A stretch of DNA of 64,000 bases from Flavobacteriales bacterium (GTDB taxonomy: Bacteria > Bacteroidota > Bacteroidia > Flavobacteriales_E > Vicingaceae). Shown here piece by piece: positions 16,959 through 23,227 of the stretch (position 1 is its first letter; each line of letters opens with the position of its first letter). The stretch spans positions 101,495-165,494 of the forward strand of contig JACJZD010000005.1 of the NCBI GenBank assembly GCA_020635795.1, given 5' to 3'. Made by a program: the position numbers and the translations under genes. The notes under the pieces were generated by a model. It did not search any database, was not told where the DNA came from, and was given only the letters and a program-made list of their open reading frames with translations.

Positions 16959-16995
16959 CGTCATTACGAGAGAGGAACGAACAAAGTAATCTTTC
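16959..16995. repeat. Short dispersed repeat fragment (CGTCATTACGAG type)
   Basis: CGTCATTACGAGAGAGGAAC followed by AAAGTAATCTTTC is related to the longer element at 21269-21352, which begins CGTCATTGCGAGGCACGAAG. It lies between nifU and the prolyl oligopeptidase gene. Confidence 0.45.
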
Positions 16996-17016
16996 AATAA
17001 ATAGAAAATACAATTC

Positions 17017-19143
17017 ATGAAAAAAATTATTTTCCCAAGCATGGTGGTTTTAACCCTATTTTCTTGTTCAGAACAAGAACAAAAAGTGAAAAAAACAGCT
17101 ATAATTTATCCTGAAACCAAACAAGGCGATGTTATTGATAACTATTTTGGGTTTGAAGTTCGCGACCCTTACCGTTGGTTGGAAGACGACCGAAGTGCTG
17201 AAACAGAAGCTTGGGTAATTGCCCAAAACAAAGTAACCTTTGGTTATTTACATGCCATGCCACAGCGCGAAATTTTAAAAAACAGAATTTCGGCATTGTG
17301 GAATTACGAAAAAGTAGGCACTCCATTTTTTGAAGACGGTGTAAAATACTTTTACAAAAACGATGGTTTACAAAACCAATATGTATTGTACAGTCAAAAA
17401 GGTGAAGAAGCTGCACAGGTTTTCTTAGACCCGAACCAATTTTCAAGCGATGGAACAACCTCTTTGGGTGATGTAAGTTTCTCGAAAAACGGAAAACTAT
17501 TGGCTTATTCCATTTCTGAAGGTGGTAGCGATTGGCGCAAAGTGATAATCATGAACGCCGAAACCAAAGAAATTTTAGAAGACACCTTGATTGATGTGAA
17601 ATTTAGTGGCTTATCGTGGAAAGGAAACGAAGGATTTTATTACTCGAGCTACGACAAACCAAAAGGAAGCGAACTTTCGGCTAAAACCGACCAACACAAA
17701 TTGTTTTACCACAAATTGGGTACAGCTCAAAAAACCGATGAATTGGTTTTTGGTGGAAAAACTGAACAAAAACGTCGTTATGTGGGTGGTTACGTTACCG
17801 AAGACGATAGTTATTTAATTGTTTCTGCTGCCGAATCTACTTCTGGCAATGAATTGTACATTAAAGATTTAACCAAACCAAACAGTGCAATTGTACGTGT
17901 GGTTGATAATTTTGACTCCGACAGTTATGTAATGGAAAACAAAGGTTCGAAATTGTTTATTTCAACCAACTTTAATGCTCCAAACAAACGAGTAGTAACC
18001 GTTGATGCAAAAAACCCAAAACAAGAAAATTGGGTAGATTTTATTCCTGAAACAGAAAACGTGTTGAGTCCTTCTACTGGTGCTGGATACTTTTTTGCAC
18101 ATTACATGAAAGATGCGGTTTCGCAAGTAAAACAGTTTGATTACGACGGTAAATTGGTACGTGAAATTGCTCTACCAGGCATTGGTACAGCAAGCGGTTT
18201 TGGTGGTAAAAAAGAAGATACTACCATTTACTTTTCGTTTACCAACTACAACACTCCTGAAAGCAATTATGTTTTAGCTCCAAAAACTGGCGAATCATCA
18301 TTGTACTGGAGTCCGAAAATTGATTTTAACCCTGCTGATTTTGAATCGAAACAAACGTTTTATACCTCGAAAGACGGAACAAAAGTGCCGATTATTATTA
18401 CGTACAAAAAAGGGGTGAAATTAGACGGTAAAAACCCAACCATACTTTACGGTTACGGAGGTTTTAACATCAGCATTACACCAAGTTTTAGTATTGCTAA
18501 TGCGGTTTGGATGGAAAACGGTGGGGTTTATGCGGTTGCCAACTTGCGTGGCGGCGGCGAATACGGTAGAAAATGGCACGATGCAGGAACGCAACTTTTA
18601 AAACAAAATGTGTTCGACGATTTTATTGGTGCTGCCGAATTTTTGATTAAAGAAAATTATACTTCGAGTGATTACTTGGCGATAATGGGTCGTTCAAACG
18701 GTGGTTTGTTGGTGGGTGCTTGTATGACTCAACGACCAGAATTGTACAAAGTAGCTTTCCCGGGTGTTGGTGTTTTAGACATGTTGCGTTACCACACCTT
18801 TACTTCTGGTGCAGGTTGGGCTTACGATTACGGAACATCGGAGCAATCGGAAGAAATGTTTAAGTACTTGAAAAATTACTCGCCAGTACACAATGTAAAA
18901 AAAGGAACAAAATACCCAGCAACGTTGGTAACCACTGGCGACCACGACGACCGTGTTGTACCAGCACACTCGTTTAAATTTGCTGCCGAATTGCAAGCCA
19001 AGAACGATGGTGCCAACCCTACTTTAATTAGAATTGAAACCAATGCCGGACACGGTGCTGGAACTCCAGTTTCTAAATTAATTGATGCCAATGCCGATGT
19101 GTTGGGTTTTGCTTTTTACAATATGGGAATTGAGTTGAAATAA
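17017..19143 (+). CDS. Prolyl oligopeptidase family serine peptidase (S9A), lipoprotein
   Basis: Cleaves short peptides after proline. The C-terminal alpha/beta-hydrolase domain (about 440-708) has the nucleophile Ser560 in GRSNGG, the acid in DHDDRV (642-647) and His679 in NAGHGAG, spaced as in prolyl oligopeptidases. The N-terminal part (about 85-430) is the beta-propeller that limits substrate size; the start DPYRWLED is characteristic. MKKIIFPSMVVLTLFSC is a lipoprotein signal with Cys17, so it acts in the envelope. The 708 residues match the family length. Composition is slightly GC-richer than its neighbours. Confidence 0.95.
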   Translation: MKKIIFPSMVVLTLFSCSEQEQKVKKTAIIYPETKQGDVIDNYFGFEVRDPYRWLEDDRSAETEAWVIAQNKVTFGYLHAMPQREILKNRISALWNYEKVGTPFFEDGVKYFYKNDGLQNQYVLYSQKGEEAAQVFLDPNQFSSDGTTSLGDVSFSKNGKLLAYSISEGGSDWRKVIIMNAETKEILEDTLIDVKFSGLSWKGNEGFYYSSYDKPKGSELSAKTDQHKLFYHKLGTAQKTDELVFGGKTEQKRRYVGGYVTEDDSYLIVSAAESTSGNELYIKDLTKPNSAIVRVVDNFDSDSYVMENKGSKLFISTNFNAPNKRVVTVDAKNPKQENWVDFIPETENVLSPSTGAGYFFAHYMKDAVSQVKQFDYDGKLVREIALPGIGTASGFGGKKEDTTIYFSFTNYNTPESNYVLAPKTGESSLYWSPKIDFNPADFESKQTFYTSKDGTKVPIIITYKKGVKLDGKNPTILYGYGGFNISITPSFSIANAVWMENGGVYAVANLRGGGEYGRKWHDAGTQLLKQNVFDDFIGAAEFLIKENYTSSDYLAIMGRSNGGLLVGACMTQRPELYKVAFPGVGVLDMLRYHTFTSGAGWAYDYGTSEQSEEMFKYLKNYSPVHNVKKGTKYPATLVTTGDHDDRVVPAHSFKFAAELQAKNDGANPTLIRIETNAGHGAGTPVSKLIDANADVLGFAFYNMGIELK

Positions 19144-19150
19144 TCTATTC

Positions 19151-19441
19151 ATGATTAAAACAGTTTTCATTTATATAGATAAGTTAATATCCTATATTGT
19201 AGGGGCATATTTAATTTATTTACTCATTCTATTACCGTACACATTTAGTTCTTTTAATCTATTTCATTTTATTGGCATTTATAGCTTAACAATTATTTTA
19301 TTATTAATAATTCTATTTTCTTTAAAAAACTCAAATAACAAGCTGTTATTCGTATTAAGATTGATTATTAACTATGTGTCTTTGTTGATTTTTATTGTTA
19401 GTTATTATCAATGGTCTTTGACAGGATTTGACCATTTTTAA
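19151..19441 (+). CDS. Small membrane protein of unknown function
   Basis: A 96-residue, very hydrophobic protein with about three membrane helices (about 9-30, 38-58, 66-87), ending YYQWSLTGFDHF. It starts eight bases after the prolyl oligopeptidase stop codon and is probably co-transcribed. I do not recognise the family. Confidence 0.5.
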   Translation: MIKTVFIYIDKLISYIVGAYLIYLLILLPYTFSSFNLFHFIGIYSLTIILLLIILFSLKNSNNKLLFVLRLIINYVSLLIFIVSYYQWSLTGFDHF

Positions 19442-19454
19442 ATTATGAGAAATA

Positions 19455-19506
19455 TCCCACTGCTACCCCCCCCGCTACCGCGAGTGTCCCGCTCGTGGGT
19501 TAAAGA
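19455..19506. repeat. GC-rich intergenic repeat with C8 tract and hairpin
   Basis: A run of eight C (19466-19473) is followed by an imperfect hairpin CCGCGAG (19478-19484) / CTCGTGG (19492-19498). Base composition is unlike the surroundings. It lies upstream of the ORF6N gene and looks like a dispersed element or an insertion scar. Confidence 0.45.
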
Positions 19507-19532
19507 CTAAAACTACCAAAGCAATAAATAAC

Positions 19533-19540
19533 TATATTTG
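19533..19540 (+). promoter_or_regulatory. -7 element of the ORF6N gene
   Basis: TATATTTG is a perfect TAnnTTTG match, 20 bases before the ATG at 19561. No clear -33 element is seen. Confidence 0.45.
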
Positions 19541-19560
19541 AAAAAACATTGAAAAAAGCA

Positions 19561-20118
19561 ATGGCAAAGAAGCAAGCAGCATTAGCAATACCAAAAGATA
19601 TAATCTTAAGCAAGATTTTTGAAATTAGAGGTCAAAAAGTAATGTTAGATAGAGATTTAGCAGAACTCTACGATGTAAAAGCTATCCGATTACGTGAACA
19701 AGTAAAAAGAAACTTGGAGAAATTCCCAGAACATTTTATGTTCCAGTTAACTGAAAAAGAAACTGATAACATGGTATCGCAAAATGCGATACCTTCCAAA
19801 CAACATCTTGGAGGTTATTTGCCTTACGTATTTACAGAGCACGGTGTGTTACAATTAGCAAATGTTTTAACAGGTACTAGAGCAACACAAATGAGTATTA
19901 AAATAATAGAGGTTTTTGTTAAAATGCGTGAAATACTCCTAACCCACAAAGATATTTTAGCAGAGCTGGAAACTATAAAACAAAAATTAGGTTCGAATAG
20001 CAACGATATTGAATTAATCTTTAACTATTTAAAGCAGTTTGAACAAGCTAAACAACAAGAATTTGAATACCAGAATAGAGAAAAAATAGGTTTTAAACCC
20101 ACGAAAAAAGATAACTAA
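19561..20118 (+). CDS. ORF6N-domain DNA-binding protein
   Basis: The ORF6N domain (about residues 10-100) is recognisable from KIFEIRGQKVMLDRDLAELY, LREQVKRNLEKFP and the TEHGVLQLANVL segment. These domains are typical of phages and mobile elements and probably bind DNA. The C-terminal third is a helical coiled coil. ATG at 19561 is preferred to the TTG at 19549. The gene is flanked on the left by a GC-rich repeat. On the right it abuts the DNA glycosylase gene, whose conserved N-terminus begins only about ten bases beyond this stop codon. That suggests a transferred gene inserted at the 5' end of its neighbour. Confidence 0.85.
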   Translation: MAKKQAALAIPKDIILSKIFEIRGQKVMLDRDLAELYDVKAIRLREQVKRNLEKFPEHFMFQLTEKETDNMVSQNAIPSKQHLGGYLPYVFTEHGVLQLANVLTGTRATQMSIKIIEVFVKMREILLTHKDILAELETIKQKLGSNSNDIELIFNYLKQFEQAKQQEFEYQNREKIGFKPTKKDN

Positions 20119-20128
20119 TTCTCAAAAA

Positions 20129-21265
20129 ATATTATCAATCAATCAAGCCCAACAACTTGCTTTACACAGCCAAGGTTTGTTAGGTGCTGGTTTTGGTAAA
20201 GGTAAAAACGGCGTTTTAACTGCTATCGAGCATTTGGGTTATGTGCAAATTGATACGCTTTCGGTGGTGGCTCGGGCACATCATCATACCCTTTGGAGTC
20301 GATTACCAGATTACGCAGAAGCATTCCTCAATGAATTACTTGAAAAAGACAAAACCATTTTTGAATATTGGAGCCACGCAGCATCGTATTTACCCATGTG
20401 CGATTATCGGTTTTCCTTACCACGTAAGCAATTGTTTGCATCAGGCAAATCACACTGGTTTGAACAAGATAAAAAACTAAACCAATACGTTTTAGACCGT
20501 ATAAAAGCCGAAGGACCTTTACAATCGAAAGATTTTGAGCACAAACGAACATCGCCAGGCAACTGGTACGAATGGAAACCCGCCAAAAAAGCCCTAGAAC
20601 AATTGTTTATGCAGGGCGATTTAATGGTGGCTAAACGACAAGGTTTTCAAAAAGTGTACGACATTGCTGAACGCGTTTTACCAAAAAAGGTAAACACCTC
20701 TACTCCAACTGAACAAGAATACGCCAAACATTTGATAAAAAAAACCATACAAGCTCATGGCTTGGTTGACGAAGCTCAAATAACCTACTTACGACCAAAA
20801 GCGAAAAAAGCAGTAACGAACACATTAAAAGAATTGGTAGAAAACAACGAAATAGTAGAAATAAGCATAGAAAACCAAAAAAACACCTTCTACTCCACCA
20901 AAGAGCAGTTAAGTGTTTTAAACTCGATTAAACCAACCGAAAACATTCATTTTTTATCTCCTTTCGATAATGCGGTGATACAACGCAAACGATTACAAAC
21001 TTTATTCAATTACGATTACCAAATTGAATGTTATGTACCCGAAGCCAAACGAAAATTTGGTTATTTCTGCTTACCCATTTTATACAACAACCAATTTGTT
21101 GGGCGTTTCGACCCCAAAGCCGACCGCAAAACAAAAACTTTTCATGTAAAACAACTTTATTTCGAAAATGGCTTTAAACCCGATGCTAAATTTAATACTG
21201 CTTTTACAACAAAGCTGAACGAGTTTGCAGCATTTAATGGATGTAACAAGGTTGTTTTGCCATAG
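20129..21265 (+). CDS. YcaQ/HTH_42 family DNA glycosylase with unclear start
   Basis: A winged-helix protein of the family that unhooks DNA interstrand crosslinks. The catalytic QxD motif is GYVQIDTLSVVARAH. Conserved HHTLWSRL, the WSHAASYLP region and the C-terminal FDPKADRK support the call. The first standard start codon in frame is TTG at 20177, but conserved-looking sequence already begins upstream (LSINQAQQLALHSQGL, encoded from about 20132). The frame is open back to 20090 with no ATG, GTG or TTG in between. Either a rare start such as ATA (20129 or 20111) is used, or the native start was lost when the ORF6N gene arrived. The coordinate given is the best guess. Confidence 0.8.
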   Translation: MLSINQAQQLALHSQGLLGAGFGKGKNGVLTAIEHLGYVQIDTLSVVARAHHHTLWSRLPDYAEAFLNELLEKDKTIFEYWSHAASYLPMCDYRFSLPRKQLFASGKSHWFEQDKKLNQYVLDRIKAEGPLQSKDFEHKRTSPGNWYEWKPAKKALEQLFMQGDLMVAKRQGFQKVYDIAERVLPKKVNTSTPTEQEYAKHLIKKTIQAHGLVDEAQITYLRPKAKKAVTNTLKELVENNEIVEISIENQKNTFYSTKEQLSVLNSIKPTENIHFLSPFDNAVIQRKRLQTLFNYDYQIECYVPEAKRKFGYFCLPILYNNQFVGRFDPKADRKTKTFHVKQLYFENGFKPDAKFNTAFTTKLNEFAAFNGCNKVVLP

Positions 21266-21268
21266 TTT

Positions 21269-21352
21269 CGTCATTGCGAGGCACGAAGCAATCCCACATT
21301 TTAAACAATAAGACTGCTTCATTTTACCCCAAAAGTAAAATTCGCAGTGACG
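21269..21352. repeat. 84-bp dispersed inverted-repeat element (MITE-like)
   Basis: The ends read CGTCATTGCG and, on the other strand, CGTCACTGCG (9 of 10 identical). Just inside, GAAGCAATC faces GAAGCAGTC (8 of 9). It contains no gene. Related fragments occur at 16959-16995 and possibly 23155-23200. Confidence 0.6.
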
Positions 21353-21358
21353 TAAGTT

Positions 21359-21376
21359 CTTAACATAAGCTTAACA
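21359..21376 (+). promoter_or_regulatory. Pho-box-like repeat before the small CarboxypepD-like gene
   Basis: CTTAACA-TAAG-CTTAACA: two identical 7-mers with an 11-bp period. It is 71 bases before the ATG at 21448. TTACTTTG at 21419 is a possible -7 element, 42 bases downstream. Confidence 0.55.
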
Positions 21377-21447
21377 AATAGATAAAGATTTGTTTCCAAT
21401 TATGATTAAAGTATGGCGTTACTTTGCATTGTAAAAATTAAGAAACT

Positions 21448-21768
21448 ATGAAAAAACAAATCACCCTTATATTAATGTTAGCCTTAACCACAGGTTTATT
21501 CGCTAACAATAACAACGAAAACAAAGCAAAATTAGCTGTAGTTAAAGGAAAAGTGTTAGACCAACAAGAGTCGCTAACCGGCGTTAAAATTATGGTTGAC
21601 AACGTTCCTACTACAGTTTATACCGATTTTGATGGTAATTTTATTTTAACCAACCTTACACAAGGAAAACACACCATAAGTTTTAGTATGGTTGCTTACG
21701 AAAACAAGGTAATTGAAATAGATTTAACCGAATCGCAAAACATTGAAGTTAAACTTGATTCAAAATAA
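21448..21768 (+). CDS. Small exported protein with CarboxypepD_reg-like domain
   Basis: A 106-residue secreted protein. The signal peptide is MKKQITLILMLALTTGLFA. The rest is one beta-sandwich domain of the carboxypeptidase regulatory-like type (VVKGKVLDQQESLTGVKIMV, TDFDGNFILTNLTQGKHTISFSM), the domain normally found at the N-terminus of TonB-dependent receptors. Standing alone, it may sit in the periplasm or on the surface. A perfect 7-mer direct repeat of Pho-box type lies upstream and a terminator directly follows. Confidence 0.8.
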   Translation: MKKQITLILMLALTTGLFANNNNENKAKLAVVKGKVLDQQESLTGVKIMVDNVPTTVYTDFDGNFILTNLTQGKHTISFSMVAYENKVIEIDLTESQNIEVKLDSK

Positions 21769-21787
21769 ATTACCCTCTTAAAAGATT

Positions 21788-21819
21788 AAAAACCTCGCTA
21801 ACTGCGGGGTTTTTTTATA
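21788..21819 (+). terminator. Intrinsic terminator
   Basis: AAACCTCGC (21790-21798) pairs with GCGGGGTTT (one G-U pair) around a five-base loop and ends in a T7 run. It closes the 21448 gene. Confidence 0.85.
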
Positions 21820-21868
21820 ACTTTCAGTACTTTTTTTCGTACACTTACTCAATTAAAAAAATCATTTT

Positions 21869-22336
21869 ATGAAAAAGTTGTGTTTTATACTTGCTTTATT
21901 AGCCTCTCCAGCCATTTTCTTTGCACAAGAAGTAACCAATAAAGAAGGAGTTTTTGTTGGAAATAATGGCGAAAAATATAGTGGAAATCTGGTTTCTTAT
22001 TTTGAAAACGGAAACAAAGAATACGTGTATGAAATTAAAAATGGCATCCAGCACGGAAAAGCAGAATTTTTTTACTCTTCAGGAAAATTAATGGAAAGCG
22101 GAATGTTTGCTAATGGATTAAAAGCTGGTAAATGGACAAAGTGGTCGGAAAAAGGACTAAAACTGGCTGAAGCAAACTATACCAATGGCGAAAAAGATGG
22201 CACATGGATTATTTGGGATGAAAATGGTGTGAAAAGATATGAAATGCTTTACAACAAAGGACAAAGAGCTGGAGCATGGAAAAGCTGGGACGAAACCGGA
22301 AAAGAAGGAGAAACCAAAGTGTACACCTCCAATTAA
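21869..22336 (+). CDS. Exported YwqK/MORN-like repeat protein
   Basis: A 155-residue exported protein. After the signal peptide MKKLCFILALLASPAIFFAQ come about five tandem repeats of roughly 23 residues with the pattern Y-x-NG-x-x-x-G-x-W (NGKLMESG.., NGLKAGKWTKW, NGEKDGTWIIWDENG, KGQRAGAWKSWDETG). This is the MORN-variant repeat found in proteins annotated as YwqK-family antitoxins; there is no evidence of a toxin partner here. A larger paralogue is at 60766-62274. It probably works in the periplasm or at the outer membrane; the ligand is unknown. Confidence 0.8.
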   Translation: MKKLCFILALLASPAIFFAQEVTNKEGVFVGNNGEKYSGNLVSYFENGNKEYVYEIKNGIQHGKAEFFYSSGKLMESGMFANGLKAGKWTKWSEKGLKLAEANYTNGEKDGTWIIWDENGVKRYEMLYNKGQRAGAWKSWDETGKEGETKVYTSN

Positions 22337-22352
22337 CTTCATTTAATACAAC

Positions 22353-22370
22353 CTTAACCTTTAGTTAATC
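22353..22370 (+). promoter_or_regulatory. Pho-box-like repeat before the atypical response regulator
   Basis: CTTAACC-TTTA-GTTAATC fits the 7-4-7 pattern less well than the best sites. TAATTTTC at 22391, one base off TAnnTTTG, follows after exactly 20 bases. Confidence 0.4.
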
Positions 22371-22421
22371 AATAAAATTGGGCATTGGCTTAATTTTCTG
22401 TTCTAATAACAGAGAATTAAA

Positions 22422-23105
22422 ATGTGCCCTAAAGTTGTCATTATTTCTAATCATCCTACCGAACACAAAAAGTTGGAACATCTTTTAGTGCAAGAAGGGT
22501 ATGAGGTTTTTCAGCTTTCAGCAATCAACGCTAAAAATGTAGCATTAATTGATAACATTGCTCCTCAAATTATTTTGCTTGAAATGGATTTGGGAGCTTA
22601 CGATGGCATTGAGGTTTGCTACCAATTAAAAATTGAGAAGAAAATAGATGCGTTTATTGTAATTAATTCTACCCAAGAAGAAGATTACGTTCAAATTGAA
22701 GCTTTTAAAGCTGGTGCTGACGATTACATTATCAAACCCATTAGCAATAGGATTTTATTAAAAAAGATACAAGCATTACTGAACAGGTCGTCTCAAAAAA
22801 CAATCAACAATAACATTAAAGGCACGTTAATGCACAACGACATTGTTGTTGATATTGATGAATATGCCGTATACAAAGGACAACAAAAGATTGAGTTGCC
22901 TCGAAAAGAGTTTGAGATTTTGTGTCTGTTGTTTAAAAATCCACGCAAAGTTTTTTCTAGAGACACCATTTACCAATCGGTTTGGGAAAACACAGAAAAC
23001 TTAAACCCTCGAATTATTGATGTACACATTCGAAAAATTCGTGAAAAAATTGGTGATGAAATTATCCACACCATAAAAGGTGTAGGATATCAATTAGCAA
23101 AATAA
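22422..23105 (+). CDS. Atypical OmpR/PhoB-type response regulator lacking the phospho-Asp
   Basis: 227 residues: receiver domain (1-120) and winged-helix DNA-binding domain (about 130-227, ending IIDVHIRKIREKIGDEIIHTIK region). The DNA-binding helix is nearly identical to that of PhoB at 27696. The receiver, however, is degenerate. The phosphorylated Asp is Glu54 (IILLEMDL against IILDVMMP), and the metal-binding acidic pair is Ser9-Asn10 (IISNHPTEH). The Lys of IIKP and the Ser-Thr of NST remain. No histidine kinase gene is adjacent. Glu can mimic phospho-Asp, so the protein may be constitutively active or regulated by other means. It may compete with PhoB for similar sites. Confidence 0.88.
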   Translation: MCPKVVIISNHPTEHKKLEHLLVQEGYEVFQLSAINAKNVALIDNIAPQIILLEMDLGAYDGIEVCYQLKIEKKIDAFIVINSTQEEDYVQIEAFKAGADDYIIKPISNRILLKKIQALLNRSSQKTINNNIKGTLMHNDIVVDIDEYAVYKGQQKIELPRKEFEILCLLFKNPRKVFSRDTIYQSVWENTENLNPRIIDVHIRKIREKIGDEIIHTIKGVGYQLAK

Positions 23106-23154
23106 AAACAGTTACTTCTTTATTGTGGGTTTAACCCGCAATCATTTTCCGAAA

Positions 23155-23200
23155 AATAGATTCCTGATGTCCGCTATCGCTACCTCAGGAATGACGAGAA
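23155..23200. repeat. Inverted repeat near the end of the TonB receptor gene
   Basis: TTCCTGA (23161-23167) and TCAGGAA (23185-23191) are perfect arms around a 17-base loop, followed by TGACGAG. It resembles the CGTCATT/CTCG-type dispersed repeats elsewhere in the window. Upstream, GGGTTTAACCC (about 23127-23137) is another short palindrome that may end the regulator transcript. Confidence 0.45.
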
Positions 23201-23227
23201 TTATATTACATTTAACTGTACAAATCC

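Noticed and set aside
18775..19091. Minus-strand open frames opposite the prolyl oligopeptidase catalytic domain
   Set aside because: Shadow frames of a strongly conserved domain.
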